From Arthrobacter_B sp038069765 (lineage in GTDB: Bacteria; Actinomycetota; Actinomycetes; Actinomycetales; Micrococcaceae), in NCBI RefSeq assembly GCF_038069765.1, contig NZ_JBBPFS010000003.1, forward strand, positions 1 through 64,000: a stretch of 64,000 bases of DNA. Direction: 5' to 3'. Both the position numbers and the translations under genes were made by a program. A model generated the notes under the pieces. The model saw only the letters and a program-made list of their open reading frames with translations, was not told where the DNA came from and searched no databases. This document shows positions 16,164 to 23,714 of this stretch, piece by piece (the first letter of the stretch is position 1; every line of letters starts with the position of its first letter).

Positions 16164-16648
16164 AGTGTCCAGTCTCCGCTCTTGCCGCCGGATTTGGCGA
16201 GGACCTGGATGTCGGTGATGGACGCGTGCTTGTCCACGGCTTTAATCATGTCGTACAGGGTCAGCGCAGCCACGGACGCCGCGGTCAGGGCTTCCATCTC
16301 CACACCGGTCACTGCCTTGGTTTTCACGGTGGCCAGGATGACGACGTCGGTGTCCCCGGGTTCAAAGTCCACGGTTACCTTGGTCAGCGGCAGCGGGTGG
16401 CACAGCGGAATCAGGGTGGAGGTCTGCTTGGCCCCCATGATCCCGGCGACACGGGAGACGGCCAAAGCGTCCCCCTTGGGCAGGCCGCCCCCGGAGAGAA
16501 GCTTCACGACGTCGGCGGTGGTCCGCAGCCGTGCCTGGGCGGTGGCGACGCGCGTGGTTTCGGTCTTGGCGGAGACATCCACCATGTGCGCGGAGCCGTC
16601 TTCACGGACGTGGGTGAGCCCGGGCTGCTGCCCGTCGGTGCCGGTCAT
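16160..16648 (-). CDS. moaC: Cyclic pyranopterin monophosphate synthase MoaC
   Basis: 162 aa with HMVDVSAKTETTRVATAQA at the N-terminus, KGDALAVSRVAGIMGAKQT, the conserved LIPLCHPLPLTKVTVDF catalytic segment, and EMEALTAASVAALTLYDMIKAV. It converts 3',8-cyclo-GTP made by MoaA into cyclic pyranopterin monophosphate. Its ribosome-binding site and start codon are present twice in tandem (16643-16676), and the upstream copy opens a six-codon ORF ending on the moaC ATG. Sits between moeA and mog/moaB. Confidence 0.95.
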   Translation of the reverse strand: MTGTDGQQPGLTHVREDGSAHMVDVSAKTETTRVATAQARLRTTADVVKLLSGGGLPKGDALAVSRVAGIMGAKQTSTLIPLCHPLPLTKVTVDFEPGDTDVVILATVKTKAVTGVEMEALTAASVAALTLYDMIKAVDKHASITDIQVLAKSGGKSGDWTL

Positions 16649-16676
16649 GAAAAAACTCCGGTCATGAAAGAACTCC
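16643..16676 (-). repeat. Tandem 17-bp duplication of the moaC translation start region
   Basis: Two directly adjacent 17-bp units with one mismatch, each reading on the minus strand GGAGTTYTTTCATGACC. Each contains a GGAG Shine-Dalgarno core, 7 nt spacer and ATGACC. The downstream unit drives moaC itself. Confidence 0.9.
16645..16665 (-). CDS. Six-codon leader ORF overlapping the moaC start
   Basis: ATG ACC GGA GTT TTT TCA TGA encodes MTGVFS. It is preceded by AAAGGAG with 7-8 nt spacing, a better ribosome-binding site than that of moaC, and its TGA shares two bases with the moaC ATG. Because 17 is not a multiple of 3, the duplicated start is out of frame. It could deliver terminating ribosomes to moaC or simply be a by-product of the duplication. 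Confidence 0.45.
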   Translation of the reverse strand: MTGVFS

Positions 16677-16691
16677 TTTTGAGCAATGCGG

Positions 16692-17945
16692 TTAGTTCAA
16701 CAGCCATACTGTCACTTCCGTGCCGGCGGGCAGCGTCTGAACCCCGGCGGGGATGTGGACCAGGGCGTTGGAGGAAGCCAGGGCGTGCACCAGGTGTGAG
16801 CTCGGCCCGCCGATCAGCTCCACCCGGCCCGCCGTGCCCGGCTCGGCGGGGGCTGTGTAGCGGCCCCGCCGCACCTGGTGCTTGGCTGCGGGGCTGCTCG
16901 CTTGCCCGGTCAGGAGCGCCGGCAGCTCCGGGCGGGGCGCGGGGGAACCGGTCAGGGTGCCCAGCGCCGGACGCAGGAACACCTCGAAGGAGACCACGGA
17001 GCTGACCGGGTTGCCGGGAAAACCGAGAAAGGGAACGCCGTCAAGGGATCCGATTGCCTGCGGCCCGCCGGGCTGCATGGCAACCGGAAGGAACTGCACG
17101 CCCTCGGCGGCCAGGGCCAGCCGGACCACTTCGTAGGCCCCCATGCTGATACCGCCGGAGGTGAGCACCAGATCGACCCGGTGGCGGGCCAGGTCTTCGC
17201 GGAGCTGGGCCAGGAAGCGTTCCGGTGAGTCCGCCAGGATGCGGGTCCGAACCACCTCGGCACCGGCCTCCTGCAGGCTGACGGCGAGCAGCGTGGAGTT
17301 GGCGTCATGGATCTGCCCGGGGGCCAGTTCCTGCCCCGGTTCCACCACCTCGTCGCCGGTGCTGAGCAGCAGCACCCGGAACCGGGCACGGACCGGCACT
17401 GCGGGTATGCCCAGCGCAGCCAGCAGGCCCAGCTGCAGTGCGCCAAGGCGGGTGCCGGCCGGCAGGGCCAGGGCCCCGGCGCGGATGTCGCTGCCTGCAG
17501 TGCGGATAAAGTCTCCGGCGGCGGCACCGGCGGGAAAGCTCACCGTGGCCCCGGGGCGGTCCCGGTCCGGAAAAAACGCGTTGGGCACGGCACGTTCGAT
17601 GGGTACGACGGCGTCGGCTCCGGCCGGCAGCATGGCACCGGTCATAATCGGAGCGGCAGCTCCCGGAGCCAGGGCGGGAGCAGCAATGCCTGCGGCAATC
17701 GGCTCACTCACGCGCAGCGGCACGGCGTTTCCCGGGGCGGACCCGAGGTCGGCCGTACGGACCGCATAACCGTCCATCTGGGAATTGTCGAAGGGAGGGA
17801 GACTTCCCGGTGCGTGCACGTCCGCGGCCAGCACCCTGCCTGCTGCCGCCGCCAGCTGCAAAGTCTCGGAGCGCTCCGGTGCAGCCAGGCCGGATTTCAG
17901 GAGCCGGAGCACCGCGTCCCGGTGTTCTTCCACCGTCCGCGTCAC
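16692..17945 (-). CDS. moeA: Molybdopterin molybdotransferase MoeA
   Basis: 417 aa from the GTG that overlaps the phosphatase stop (GTGA). MoeA domains: VEEHRDAVLRLL N-terminus, LPPFDNSQMDGYAVRTADL, PIMTGAMLPAGADAVVPIE, the MoCF fold with VLLLSTGDEVVEPG and LVLTSGGISMGAYEVVR, FLGFPGNPVSSVVSFEVFLRP, and a C-terminal beta-barrel domain. It inserts molybdate into adenylylated molybdopterin. A longer open frame upstream runs through the phosphatase gene and was discounted. Translational coupling to the phosphatase is implied; moaC starts 43 bp downstream. Confidence 0.94.
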   Translation of the reverse strand: MTRTVEEHRDAVLRLLKSGLAAPERSETLQLAAAAGRVLAADVHAPGSLPPFDNSQMDGYAVRTADLGSAPGNAVPLRVSEPIAAGIAAPALAPGAAAPIMTGAMLPAGADAVVPIERAVPNAFFPDRDRPGATVSFPAGAAAGDFIRTAGSDIRAGALALPAGTRLGALQLGLLAALGIPAVPVRARFRVLLLSTGDEVVEPGQELAPGQIHDANSTLLAVSLQEAGAEVVRTRILADSPERFLAQLREDLARHRVDLVLTSGGISMGAYEVVRLALAAEGVQFLPVAMQPGGPQAIGSLDGVPFLGFPGNPVSSVVSFEVFLRPALGTLTGSPAPRPELPALLTGQASSPAAKHQVRRGRYTAPAEPGTAGRVELIGGPSSHLVHALASSNALVHIPAGVQTLPAGTEVTVWLLN

Positions 17946-18751
17946 TGCCGGCTCCGCAGCCGCCGGTGCAGCGTGCCCAGCTCGTCGTCCGTCAGGCCGC
18001 CGGAGCGCAGGTACTCCGCCGCACCCCCGTGTTCTTCGCTCACCCACGCCAGTGCCTGGGTGATGGCACCGGCAGGCGCGCCGGTCACCAACGCCGCCAC
18101 GTCCTCCGTCAGGGGAACGCCCAGGTCCTTGATCATCCCGAGCATCCGGTCGGACCACTCCCCCGCGAGGTTGGCCTCGCTCTGCCGGTAGTCGGCCACC
18201 ACCGCTTCCGGTTCCACGCCGACGGCGCTTAGGATCAGCGCCACTGCCACGCCGGTGCGGTCCTTCCCCGCTGTGCAGTGCACCAGCGTCGCGGAACCTT
18301 CCCCGGTGCCCGCCACCCGGCGGGCTGTCTCGGCAAACACGGTGCCGGCGTCCTGCAGCATCCCGGTGTAAAGGCCGCCCAGCGTCGGCAGCTGTGCCAC
18401 GGCGGCCTGCACCGCCCGGGCGGCGGCTTCCGGGTCGCCGGACTGGCGGGCGCGCTGCATCCCTTCCTGGGCGGCTCCGGTGAAGGCGCCCTCAAACAGC
18501 GGCAGGTCCACCCGGGTGAAGGAGCGGGCCGCGGGCAGCCGGTCCGTTGCCATGCGCTGCTCGGCAGGTGTCCGCAGATCGATGATCACCTCGATCTCCG
18601 ACTCGGCCAGGCTTGCCAGCCCGCGGGGAGTCAGCCCGCTGAGGGCATCGGACCGGTAGAGGACTCCGGGGGCGCTTCGGCCTCCTCCGGCCAGCGGCAG
18701 CCCGCCGGTGTCGCGGAAATTGACAGTGCCTTCCAGAGCGGTGATCGTCAC
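17942..18751 (-). CDS. Tyrosine-protein phosphatase (PtpB/Y_phosphatase3-like)
   Basis: 269 aa. The phosphatase loop HCTAGKDRTG (Cys nucleophile and Arg in CX5R) lies near residue 160. The N-terminus NFRDTGGLPLAGG is typical of the MptpB/IphP family, as is the YRSDALSGLT motif; a later Asp in DYRQSE may be the general acid. Such enzymes dephosphorylate phospho-Tyr/Ser/Thr or phosphoinositides, and the M. tuberculosis relative is secreted. No signal peptide is visible here. The GTG start has TAGGCT 6 nt upstream (leaderless) and the stop overlaps moeA, an unexpected pairing with cofactor synthesis. Confidence 0.88.
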   Translation of the reverse strand: MTITALEGTVNFRDTGGLPLAGGGRSAPGVLYRSDALSGLTPRGLASLAESEIEVIIDLRTPAEQRMATDRLPAARSFTRVDLPLFEGAFTGAAQEGMQRARQSGDPEAAARAVQAAVAQLPTLGGLYTGMLQDAGTVFAETARRVAGTGEGSATLVHCTAGKDRTGVAVALILSAVGVEPEAVVADYRQSEANLAGEWSDRMLGMIKDLGVPLTEDVAALVTGAPAGAITQALAWVSEEHGGAAEYLRSGGLTDDELGTLHRRLRSRQ

Positions 18752-18757
18752 AAACCG

Positions 18758-18763
18758 AGCCTA
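18758..18763 (-). promoter_or_regulatory. -10 box for leaderless phosphatase-moeA mRNA
   Basis: TAGGCT, CGGTTT, GTG on the minus strand, identical in hexamer and spacing to the pgsA and modA promoters. It would make the phosphatase the first gene of the moeA-moaC-mog-moaE transcription unit. Confidence 0.5.
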
Positions 18764-18770
18764 GCCCATC

Positions 18771-18801
18771 CCTTCGGCTGCGGCCGTGCTACAGCCGAAG
18801 G
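18771..18801. terminator. Hairpin between sulfite-oxidase-type gene and phosphatase
   Basis: Perfect 10-bp inverted repeat CCTTCGGCTG / CAGCCGAAGG with an 11-nt loop, 33 bp after the oxidoreductase stop on the minus strand and just upstream of the phosphatase -10 box. There is no U-tract; probably a weak or factor-assisted terminator. Confidence 0.5.
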
Positions 18802-18833
18802 CACCGGTTCCGGGAGCCGGGCCTGCTGCGGGA

Positions 18834-20381
18834 TCACCTGACGGCCAGGCGAATGGTGTGCAGGCCGGTGGCGCCGTCGGGGACCACGGGCCGCACGTCC
18901 CCGTCCTGCTCTGCTCCGGCCGCGTCCACGGCGCGCACGGTGACAACGTGGTCCCCGGAGCCCAGGTCCAGGACCGCGGACCACTGCACCCAGGTGTCCA
19001 CCGAGATGCCGGAGGCCAGCTCCGCATCCTGCCAACGGCCGTCGTCGACCCTTACCTGCACCCCGCGGATGCCGGTGTGCTGCGCCCAGGCCATGCCGGC
19101 AACGGTCACGGCGCCGGGCTCCACCGACGCGCGGTCGGAGGGGGTGTCGATGCGGGAGGAGAGCTTGACGGGCCCTCGTTCGGTCCAGCCCCGCTCGGTC
19201 CAGTAGGCCGTTTCCTCGCTGAACCGGGTCACTTTCAGCTCGGTGACCCACTTGGTAGCCGAAACATAGCCGTACAGCCCCGGCACCACCAGCCGCACCG
19301 GAAACCCGTGTTCCAGCGGCAGCGGCTCGCCGTTCATTCCCACGGCGAGCAACGCGTCACGAGAATCGGTCAGTGCTTCGAGCGGGGTGGAGGCCGTCCA
19401 GCCGTCGCGGCTGGTGGACAGCACCATGTCGGCGCCCTCCCGGACTCCGGCGGCTGCCAGGAGGTTCCGCACCGGCCAGCCCAGCCATTTGGCGTTGCCG
19501 ATCAGGCTTCCGCCCACCTCGTTGGAGACGCAGGCCAGCGTCATGTAGCTTTCCTGCAGGGGCTTGGCCAGCAGTTCGGCGAAGCTGATTTCAACCTCGC
19601 GGTCCACCATGCCCGTCACCGCCAGGCTCCACTGCTCCGAGTTGACCAGCGGCACGCTCAGCGCGGTGTCGATCCGGTAGAACTCGGCCGCGGGGGTGAG
19701 CACCGGGTCCAGTCCGCTGATGCCCAGTTCCGCTCCGGCAGGGATGGGCGGTGCAGGGGTCACCGGGGCGGGCAGGACAACGCCGTCGCGCAGGGAAACC
19801 GTGGTGATCTGCCCTGCCCGCGAGGTGCCTGCCAGGGCGCCCGCCGCGACGGCTACGCCGGCTCCGCCGCCGACCCCGAGCAGCACGTCCCGCCGCCGGG
19901 CACCCGCTTCGTCCGGGGCCGCGGCGCCCCACCTGCGGATGCGGGCCAGGAAGGCCCGCAGCACCGGAACGCCCACGGCCACCGCCAGCAGCGGCGGCAG
20001 CAGGGACAGCACGCTTATCTGCGGGCGGGACAGTACGGCAGCCAGCCCAGCAGTTCCGAACAAGGCCACGACGACGGCGCCCGCCGGCGGCCGGCGCAGC
20101 TCCAGGATCCCGGCGGCGGCGGCGAAAACCGCGATCACGGCCGCCATGGCCACGAGGAACGCCGCTTTGTCGGCGGTGCCGAACAGGCTGATCGCCCAGT
20201 CCTTGACCGGCGCCGGCATCGCGTCGATGACCACCGATCCCACCGCGCTCACCGGTGACAGGGACGGGCTCAGCAGTGCTGCGGAGAGCTCCCCGGCGGC
20301 CACGGCCAGCCCGGCCGCCGCCAGTCCCGCCGCGGCCGACCACAGGGAAAGGAACCGGTCAGTGCCGTTCATGGGGCTCAT
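18834..20381 (-). CDS. Membrane-anchored sulfite-oxidase-family molybdopterin oxidoreductase
   Basis: 515 aa. Residues about 10-160 hold four or five hydrophobic helices. An Arg-rich segment (ARRRDVLLGVGGGAG) then precedes another hydrophobic stretch, resembling a Tat-like or anchor sequence. The catalytic half has the oxidoreductase molybdopterin-binding domain with the molybdenum-ligating Cys in LACVSNEVGG (about residue 286) and VRLVVPGLYGYVSATKW. The C-terminal Mo-co dimerisation (Ig-like) domain contains AGMAWAQHTGIRGVQVRVDDG. It probably oxidises sulfite or another small substrate at the outer membrane face, passing electrons to an unknown acceptor. No cytochrome subunit is adjacent. 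It lies between modB and the cofactor genes. Confidence 0.87.
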   Translation of the reverse strand: MSPMNGTDRFLSLWSAAAGLAAAGLAVAAGELSAALLSPSLSPVSAVGSVVIDAMPAPVKDWAISLFGTADKAAFLVAMAAVIAVFAAAAGILELRRPPAGAVVVALFGTAGLAAVLSRPQISVLSLLPPLLAVAVGVPVLRAFLARIRRWGAAAPDEAGARRRDVLLGVGGGAGVAVAAGALAGTSRAGQITTVSLRDGVVLPAPVTPAPPIPAGAELGISGLDPVLTPAAEFYRIDTALSVPLVNSEQWSLAVTGMVDREVEISFAELLAKPLQESYMTLACVSNEVGGSLIGNAKWLGWPVRNLLAAAGVREGADMVLSTSRDGWTASTPLEALTDSRDALLAVGMNGEPLPLEHGFPVRLVVPGLYGYVSATKWVTELKVTRFSEETAYWTERGWTERGPVKLSSRIDTPSDRASVEPGAVTVAGMAWAQHTGIRGVQVRVDDGRWQDAELASGISVDTWVQWSAVLDLGSGDHVVTVRAVDAAGAEQDGDVRPVVPDGATGLHTIRLAVR

Positions 20382-20422
20382 TTCTGTTGGTGCTGCATGA
20401 TGTGTTGCCGGTGCGCCGGGAG

Positions 20423-21289
20423 TCAGCGCGGCACCAGCAGCCCAACCCCCAGCCGGGCAACTGCCAGCAGCACCAGGTACAACGAGATCAGGATCAGGCA
20501 GATTCCCAGCGCAATTTCAGGCTGGTTGGAGTTCAGGCTCAATTCGATCTGCAGCGGCAGGGTCCGGGTGCGGCCCTCGATGCTGCCGGCGAACGTGATG
20601 GTGGCGCCGTATTCACCCAGCGACCGTGCGAAAGCCAGCAGCGCCCCCACAATGATGCCGGGCAGGGCCAGCGGAACGGTGATGTAGCGCAGGATCGCCG
20701 TTGGACCGGCGCCGGAGGTGGCGGCAGCCATTTCCAGGTCATGGTCCACAGCCCGCAGGCTGCTCAGGGAGGCCACGACAAAGAAAGGCAGGGAAACAAA
20801 TACCTGGACGATCAGCACTGCGGCGGGCGAGTACCCCACTCCCAGACCGGCGGATTCCAGGAACCGGCCGGCCAGCCCCTGCCGCCCCCAGAAGTAGAGC
20901 AGGGCGATGCCCGAAACAACGGGAGAGAGAACCAGCGGTATCAGCAGGATCCCGCGCAGCACCTGCATCCACGGCCCGGCCAGCTTGCTGAAGAGCACGG
21001 CCAGGGGCAGCCCAAGCACCACGCAGATGAGCGTTGACCCCACGGAGGTGGTCACGGACAGGAGCAGGGCGGTGCGGGCCTCGGGCGCGCTGAGCAGCGA
21101 CCCGAGGGAAGCGAAGGGAACATTCAGCAGAAGCGCCGCCACCGGCCCTGCGCAGAACAGCAGCGCCAGGGACGCCGGAATCCACAGCCACCCGGGAGTG
21201 GTGGCCCGGGCTCCGCGGGTCATGCCGACCGCCCGGGAGGCAGCGGAGCGGCGGGGCAGCCCGCCGGTCCCCCGCCGTCGTGCTTTCAC
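20423..21289 (-). CDS. modB: Molybdate ABC transporter permease ModB
   Basis: 288 aa from a GTG 4 bp after the modA stop; a later ATG at 21226 is also possible. It has about six transmembrane helices and the permease loop ATSGAGPTAILRYITVPLALPGI (EAA-type motif contacting the ATPase). Further ModB-like segments are GRSLGEYGATITFAGSIEGRT-type FARSLGEYGATITFAG and TLPLQIEL. It forms the membrane channel for molybdate delivered by ModA. There is no ATP-binding cassette domain in this protein and no modC gene follows it; the sulfite-oxidase-type gene comes next. Confidence 0.92.
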   Translation of the reverse strand: MKARRRGTGGLPRRSAASRAVGMTRGARATTPGWLWIPASLALLFCAGPVAALLLNVPFASLGSLLSAPEARTALLLSVTTSVGSTLICVVLGLPLAVLFSKLAGPWMQVLRGILLIPLVLSPVVSGIALLYFWGRQGLAGRFLESAGLGVGYSPAAVLIVQVFVSLPFFVVASLSSLRAVDHDLEMAAATSGAGPTAILRYITVPLALPGIIVGALLAFARSLGEYGATITFAGSIEGRTRTLPLQIELSLNSNQPEIALGICLILISLYLVLLAVARLGVGLLVPR

Positions 21290-21293
21290 CGCA

Positions 21294-22079
21294 TCAGGCA
21301 CCGGGCGGCCGGAAGCCTGCGTCGCGGAGGATGCCGGCGGCTTCCTCCCCTGCAAGCCACTCGTAGAATCGGACAGCTGCCTCATGCTCTGCTCCCTCCG
21401 CGGTCAGGGCCGCGGGGTACTGGTTGGGTTCGGGATCATTCACTTCAAGATACGTCACCCCTTGGTTCGCAGCCGAGAGCGCATCGGTTTGGTACACCAG
21501 CCCGGCGTCGGCCTGGCCGCTCGCCACCTTGGTCAGGACCGACCGCACACTGTCCTCGCGGCTTTCACCCGACAGCTCCACGCCCGCGGCACCGAGGACC
21601 CGCTCCGCGGAACGGCCGCAGGGAACCGACGGCGCGCATACGGCTGTCCGGGCCGCCCCGCCGGACAGATCGGACAGGTCGGACAGCGAGGTGACGCCCG
21701 CGGGGTTCCCCGGAGCCAGTGCCAGGACGGTCGTGTTGCCGGCCACCGCCTGCTCCCGCTCGATCAGTCCCTCGGCCCGGACCGCATCCAGCGCCTCCAG
21801 ATCCGCGGCAATGACGACGTCGGCCGGGGCACCGGCGAGAAGTTGGCCTGAGAGCTGGGCGCTGGAGCCGAGGTTGGTGCGCAGGCGGCCGCCGCCGTCG
21901 TAGGCTTCATTCATAGCCGTCATCACATCCGTAAGCGATGCGGCTGCGAATACGGTAACGACAGGGCTTTCCGGCGTCCCGGCGGAGCCTCCGGGTGAAG
22001 GACCGGAACAGCCGGCGGTTCCGGCAAGCAGGACGGCGGACAGAGCGATGATGTGCTGACGCCGACGGATAAAACGCAT
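21294..22079 (-). CDS. modA: Molybdate ABC transporter substrate-binding lipoprotein ModA
   Basis: 261 aa. N-terminal signal peptide with a lipobox at LAGTAGC (lipidated Cys about residue 24), then the mature ModA fold: VVTVFAAASLTDVMTAMNEAY, the oxyanion-binding NLGSSAQLSGQL, GAPADVVIAAD, and SGQADAGLVYQTDA. It captures molybdate or tungstate outside the membrane for ModB. TAGGCT lies 6 nt upstream of the ATG (leaderless) and the gene is divergent from moaA with only 38 bp between start codons. Confidence 0.94.
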   Translation of the reverse strand: MRFIRRRQHIIALSAVLLAGTAGCSGPSPGGSAGTPESPVVTVFAAASLTDVMTAMNEAYDGGGRLRTNLGSSAQLSGQLLAGAPADVVIAADLEALDAVRAEGLIEREQAVAGNTTVLALAPGNPAGVTSLSDLSDLSGGAARTAVCAPSVPCGRSAERVLGAAGVELSGESREDSVRSVLTKVASGQADAGLVYQTDALSAANQGVTYLEVNDPEPNQYPAALTAEGAEHEAAVRFYEWLAGEEAAGILRDAGFRPPGA

Positions 22080-22117
22080 TGATAGAGCCTAACCGCGAAA
22101 GGGCGTAGCCTCGACCC
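22080..22117. promoter_or_regulatory. Compact divergent leaderless promoters of modA and moaA
   Basis: In 38 bp there are two back-to-back -10 boxes: TAGGCT on the minus strand (22086-22091), 6 nt before the modA ATG, and TAGCCT on the plus strand (22106-22111), 6 nt before the moaA ATG. Their -35 regions must overlap each other's -10 or coding start, so one bound regulator or polymerase would affect both genes. Confidence 0.6.
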
Positions 22118-23311
22118 ATGGGAATCCAGCTGGGAATGCCGTCCATCGGCGCGCCGCTGACCGGCGAACCGTCCACCACACCCGCGTCGGGTGCCCCTGC
22201 GGCGGGCTGCGCGCCCGTCGAAACCCCCGCAGCCGAACCGCGGGCAGCGGCCGGAGCGGCTGCGGCTGCCGGGGTCCGGACCGCCGACGGCCTGCTGGAC
22301 CGCTACGGCCGGCGCGCCACCGACATGCGGCTCTCGCTCACGGACAAGTGCAACCTGCGCTGCACTTACTGCATGCCTGCAGAGGGGCTGGACTGGCTGG
22401 CCAAGGACAAGGTCCTGACCGCCGCCGAGATTATCCGGCTGGTGGGAATCGGCGTGGACACGCTCGGCGTCCGGGAACTGCGGCTGACCGGCGGCGAACC
22501 GCTGGTGCGGGCCGACCTGGTGGATATTGTGGCCGGGATCCGCGCCAACCATCCGGAGCTGCCGATTTCGCTGACCACCAACGCACTGGGGCTGGACAAG
22601 AAGGCACAGGCACTCAAGGATGCCGGGCTGAGCCGGATCAACGTCTCCCTGGACTCCCTGCATCCGGATACCTTCGCCCAGCTGACCCGCCGCCCGTTCC
22701 TGGGCCGGGTCCTGGCCGGCGTCGAGGAAGCGTCGCGGGTGGGGCTGGGGCTCATCAAGATCAACGCCGTGCTGATGCGCGGGATCAACGACGTCGAATC
22801 CCCCGACCTTCTGGAATGGGCGGTCAGCCGCGGTTTCGAGCTGCGCTTCATCGAGCAGATGCCCCTGGACGCGGACCACGGCTGGACCCGGGAGGGCATG
22901 ATTACCGCCGCGGAAATCCGCAGCCGCCTGGAGCGCGACTTCATCCTCACCCCGGATCCGCGGGGGCGCGACGGCGCTCCGGCCGAACGCTGGGAAGTCA
23001 GGCGCCGCACCGCCCCCGGGACCGTGGCCGGAACCGTGGGCATCATCGCCTCGGTCACCGAACCGTTCTGCGCCGACTGCCGGCGGACCCGGATCACGGC
23101 CGAGGGCAGCGTGCGCAGCTGCCTGTTTTCGCATGAGGAAACCGACCTGCGCCAGCTGCTGCGCTCGCCGGAAGTCGGCGACGCCGAGGTGGCGGCCCGG
23201 TGGCAGGACGCCATGTGGGGCAAACCCAAGGCACACGGAATGGACCATACGGGTCTGGGCGACGCTGACTACGTGCAGCCGGACCGGACCATGAGCGCGA
23301 TAGGCGGCTGA
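22118..23311 (+). CDS. moaA: GTP 3',8-cyclase MoaA
   Basis: 397 aa radical-SAM enzyme for the first step of molybdenum-cofactor synthesis. The N-terminal [4Fe-4S]/SAM motif CNLRCTYC sits at about residue 84. The C-terminal substrate cluster has Cys residues in CADCRRTR and VRSCLF. The GTP-binding C-terminus ends in the conserved Gly-Gly (MSAIGG). Residues 1-65 are an unusual Ala/Pro-rich extension of no known role, longer than typical MoaA. The moaD ATG follows the stop codon with no gap, so the two are cotranscribed. Confidence 0.96.
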   Translation: MGIQLGMPSIGAPLTGEPSTTPASGAPAAGCAPVETPAAEPRAAAGAAAAAGVRTADGLLDRYGRRATDMRLSLTDKCNLRCTYCMPAEGLDWLAKDKVLTAAEIIRLVGIGVDTLGVRELRLTGGEPLVRADLVDIVAGIRANHPELPISLTTNALGLDKKAQALKDAGLSRINVSLDSLHPDTFAQLTRRPFLGRVLAGVEEASRVGLGLIKINAVLMRGINDVESPDLLEWAVSRGFELRFIEQMPLDADHGWTREGMITAAEIRSRLERDFILTPDPRGRDGAPAERWEVRRRTAPGTVAGTVGIIASVTEPFCADCRRTRITAEGSVRSCLFSHEETDLRQLLRSPEVGDAEVAARWQDAMWGKPKAHGMDHTGLGDADYVQPDRTMSAIGG

Positions 23312-23593
23312 ATGCTGATTCGATACTTTGGCGCCGCAAAGGCTGCCTCGGGGGTGGAGGAGGAGATCCTCTCCGCCGACTATCCCGGCGGCGTACCTGC
23401 CGGTGCATCCCTGAACGACCTGCTGGAATTCCTGGGCGCCCGCCACCCGAAGGCACCGGCGGACACTCCCCCGCTCAAGAGCGTAATCTCCCGCAGCACC
23501 TTTCTGGTCAACGGCTACGCGGCCCGCGACCGGTCGATGGCCCTGGATTCCGGCGACACAGTGGACATCCTCCCGCCCTTCGCCGGCGGCTAA
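23312..23593 (+). CDS. moaD: MoaD/ThiS family sulphur carrier protein
   Basis: 93 aa ubiquitin-like protein ending PPFAGG; the C-terminal Gly-Gly is the site of adenylation and thiocarboxylation. MLIRYFGAAKAASG and VLVN-type STFLVNGYAARD segments fit MoaD. With MoaE (15176-15664) it forms molybdopterin synthase. The ATG directly abuts the moaA TGA. It is followed by a long palindrome at the convergent junction with the peptidase gene. Confidence 0.9.
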   Translation: MLIRYFGAAKAASGVEEEILSADYPGGVPAGASLNDLLEFLGARHPKAPADTPPLKSVISRSTFLVNGYAARDRSMALDSGDTVDILPPFAGG

Positions 23594-23628
23594 CCTCCCC
23601 ACCCCTAAACCACCCGAGTTAAACCACC

Positions 23629-23684
23629 CGAGATGTCAGAAAGTGCGCTTCCCAAGGCTGGGAAGCGCACTTTCTGACATCTCG
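23629..23684. repeat. Long intergenic palindrome, copy B of a two-member family
   Basis: Perfect 26-bp arms (23629-23654 and 23659-23684) around an AGGC loop. It sits between the convergent genes moaD (ends 23593) and the M16 peptidase (ends 23715), like copy A at 13869-13924. Arms of the two copies differ at six positions, each compensated in the opposite arm. A 12-bp direct repeat, AAACCACCCGAG, occurs just to the left (from about 23607) and again leading into the left arm. No U-tract follows. Confidence 0.88.
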
Positions 23685-23714
23685 CGGAGCGGGACGGGAG
23701 GTGAATATCGGAAG

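Noticed and set aside
17946..18158. Upstream extension of moeA
   Set aside because: Lies inside the phosphatase gene; the GTGA overlap defines the start.
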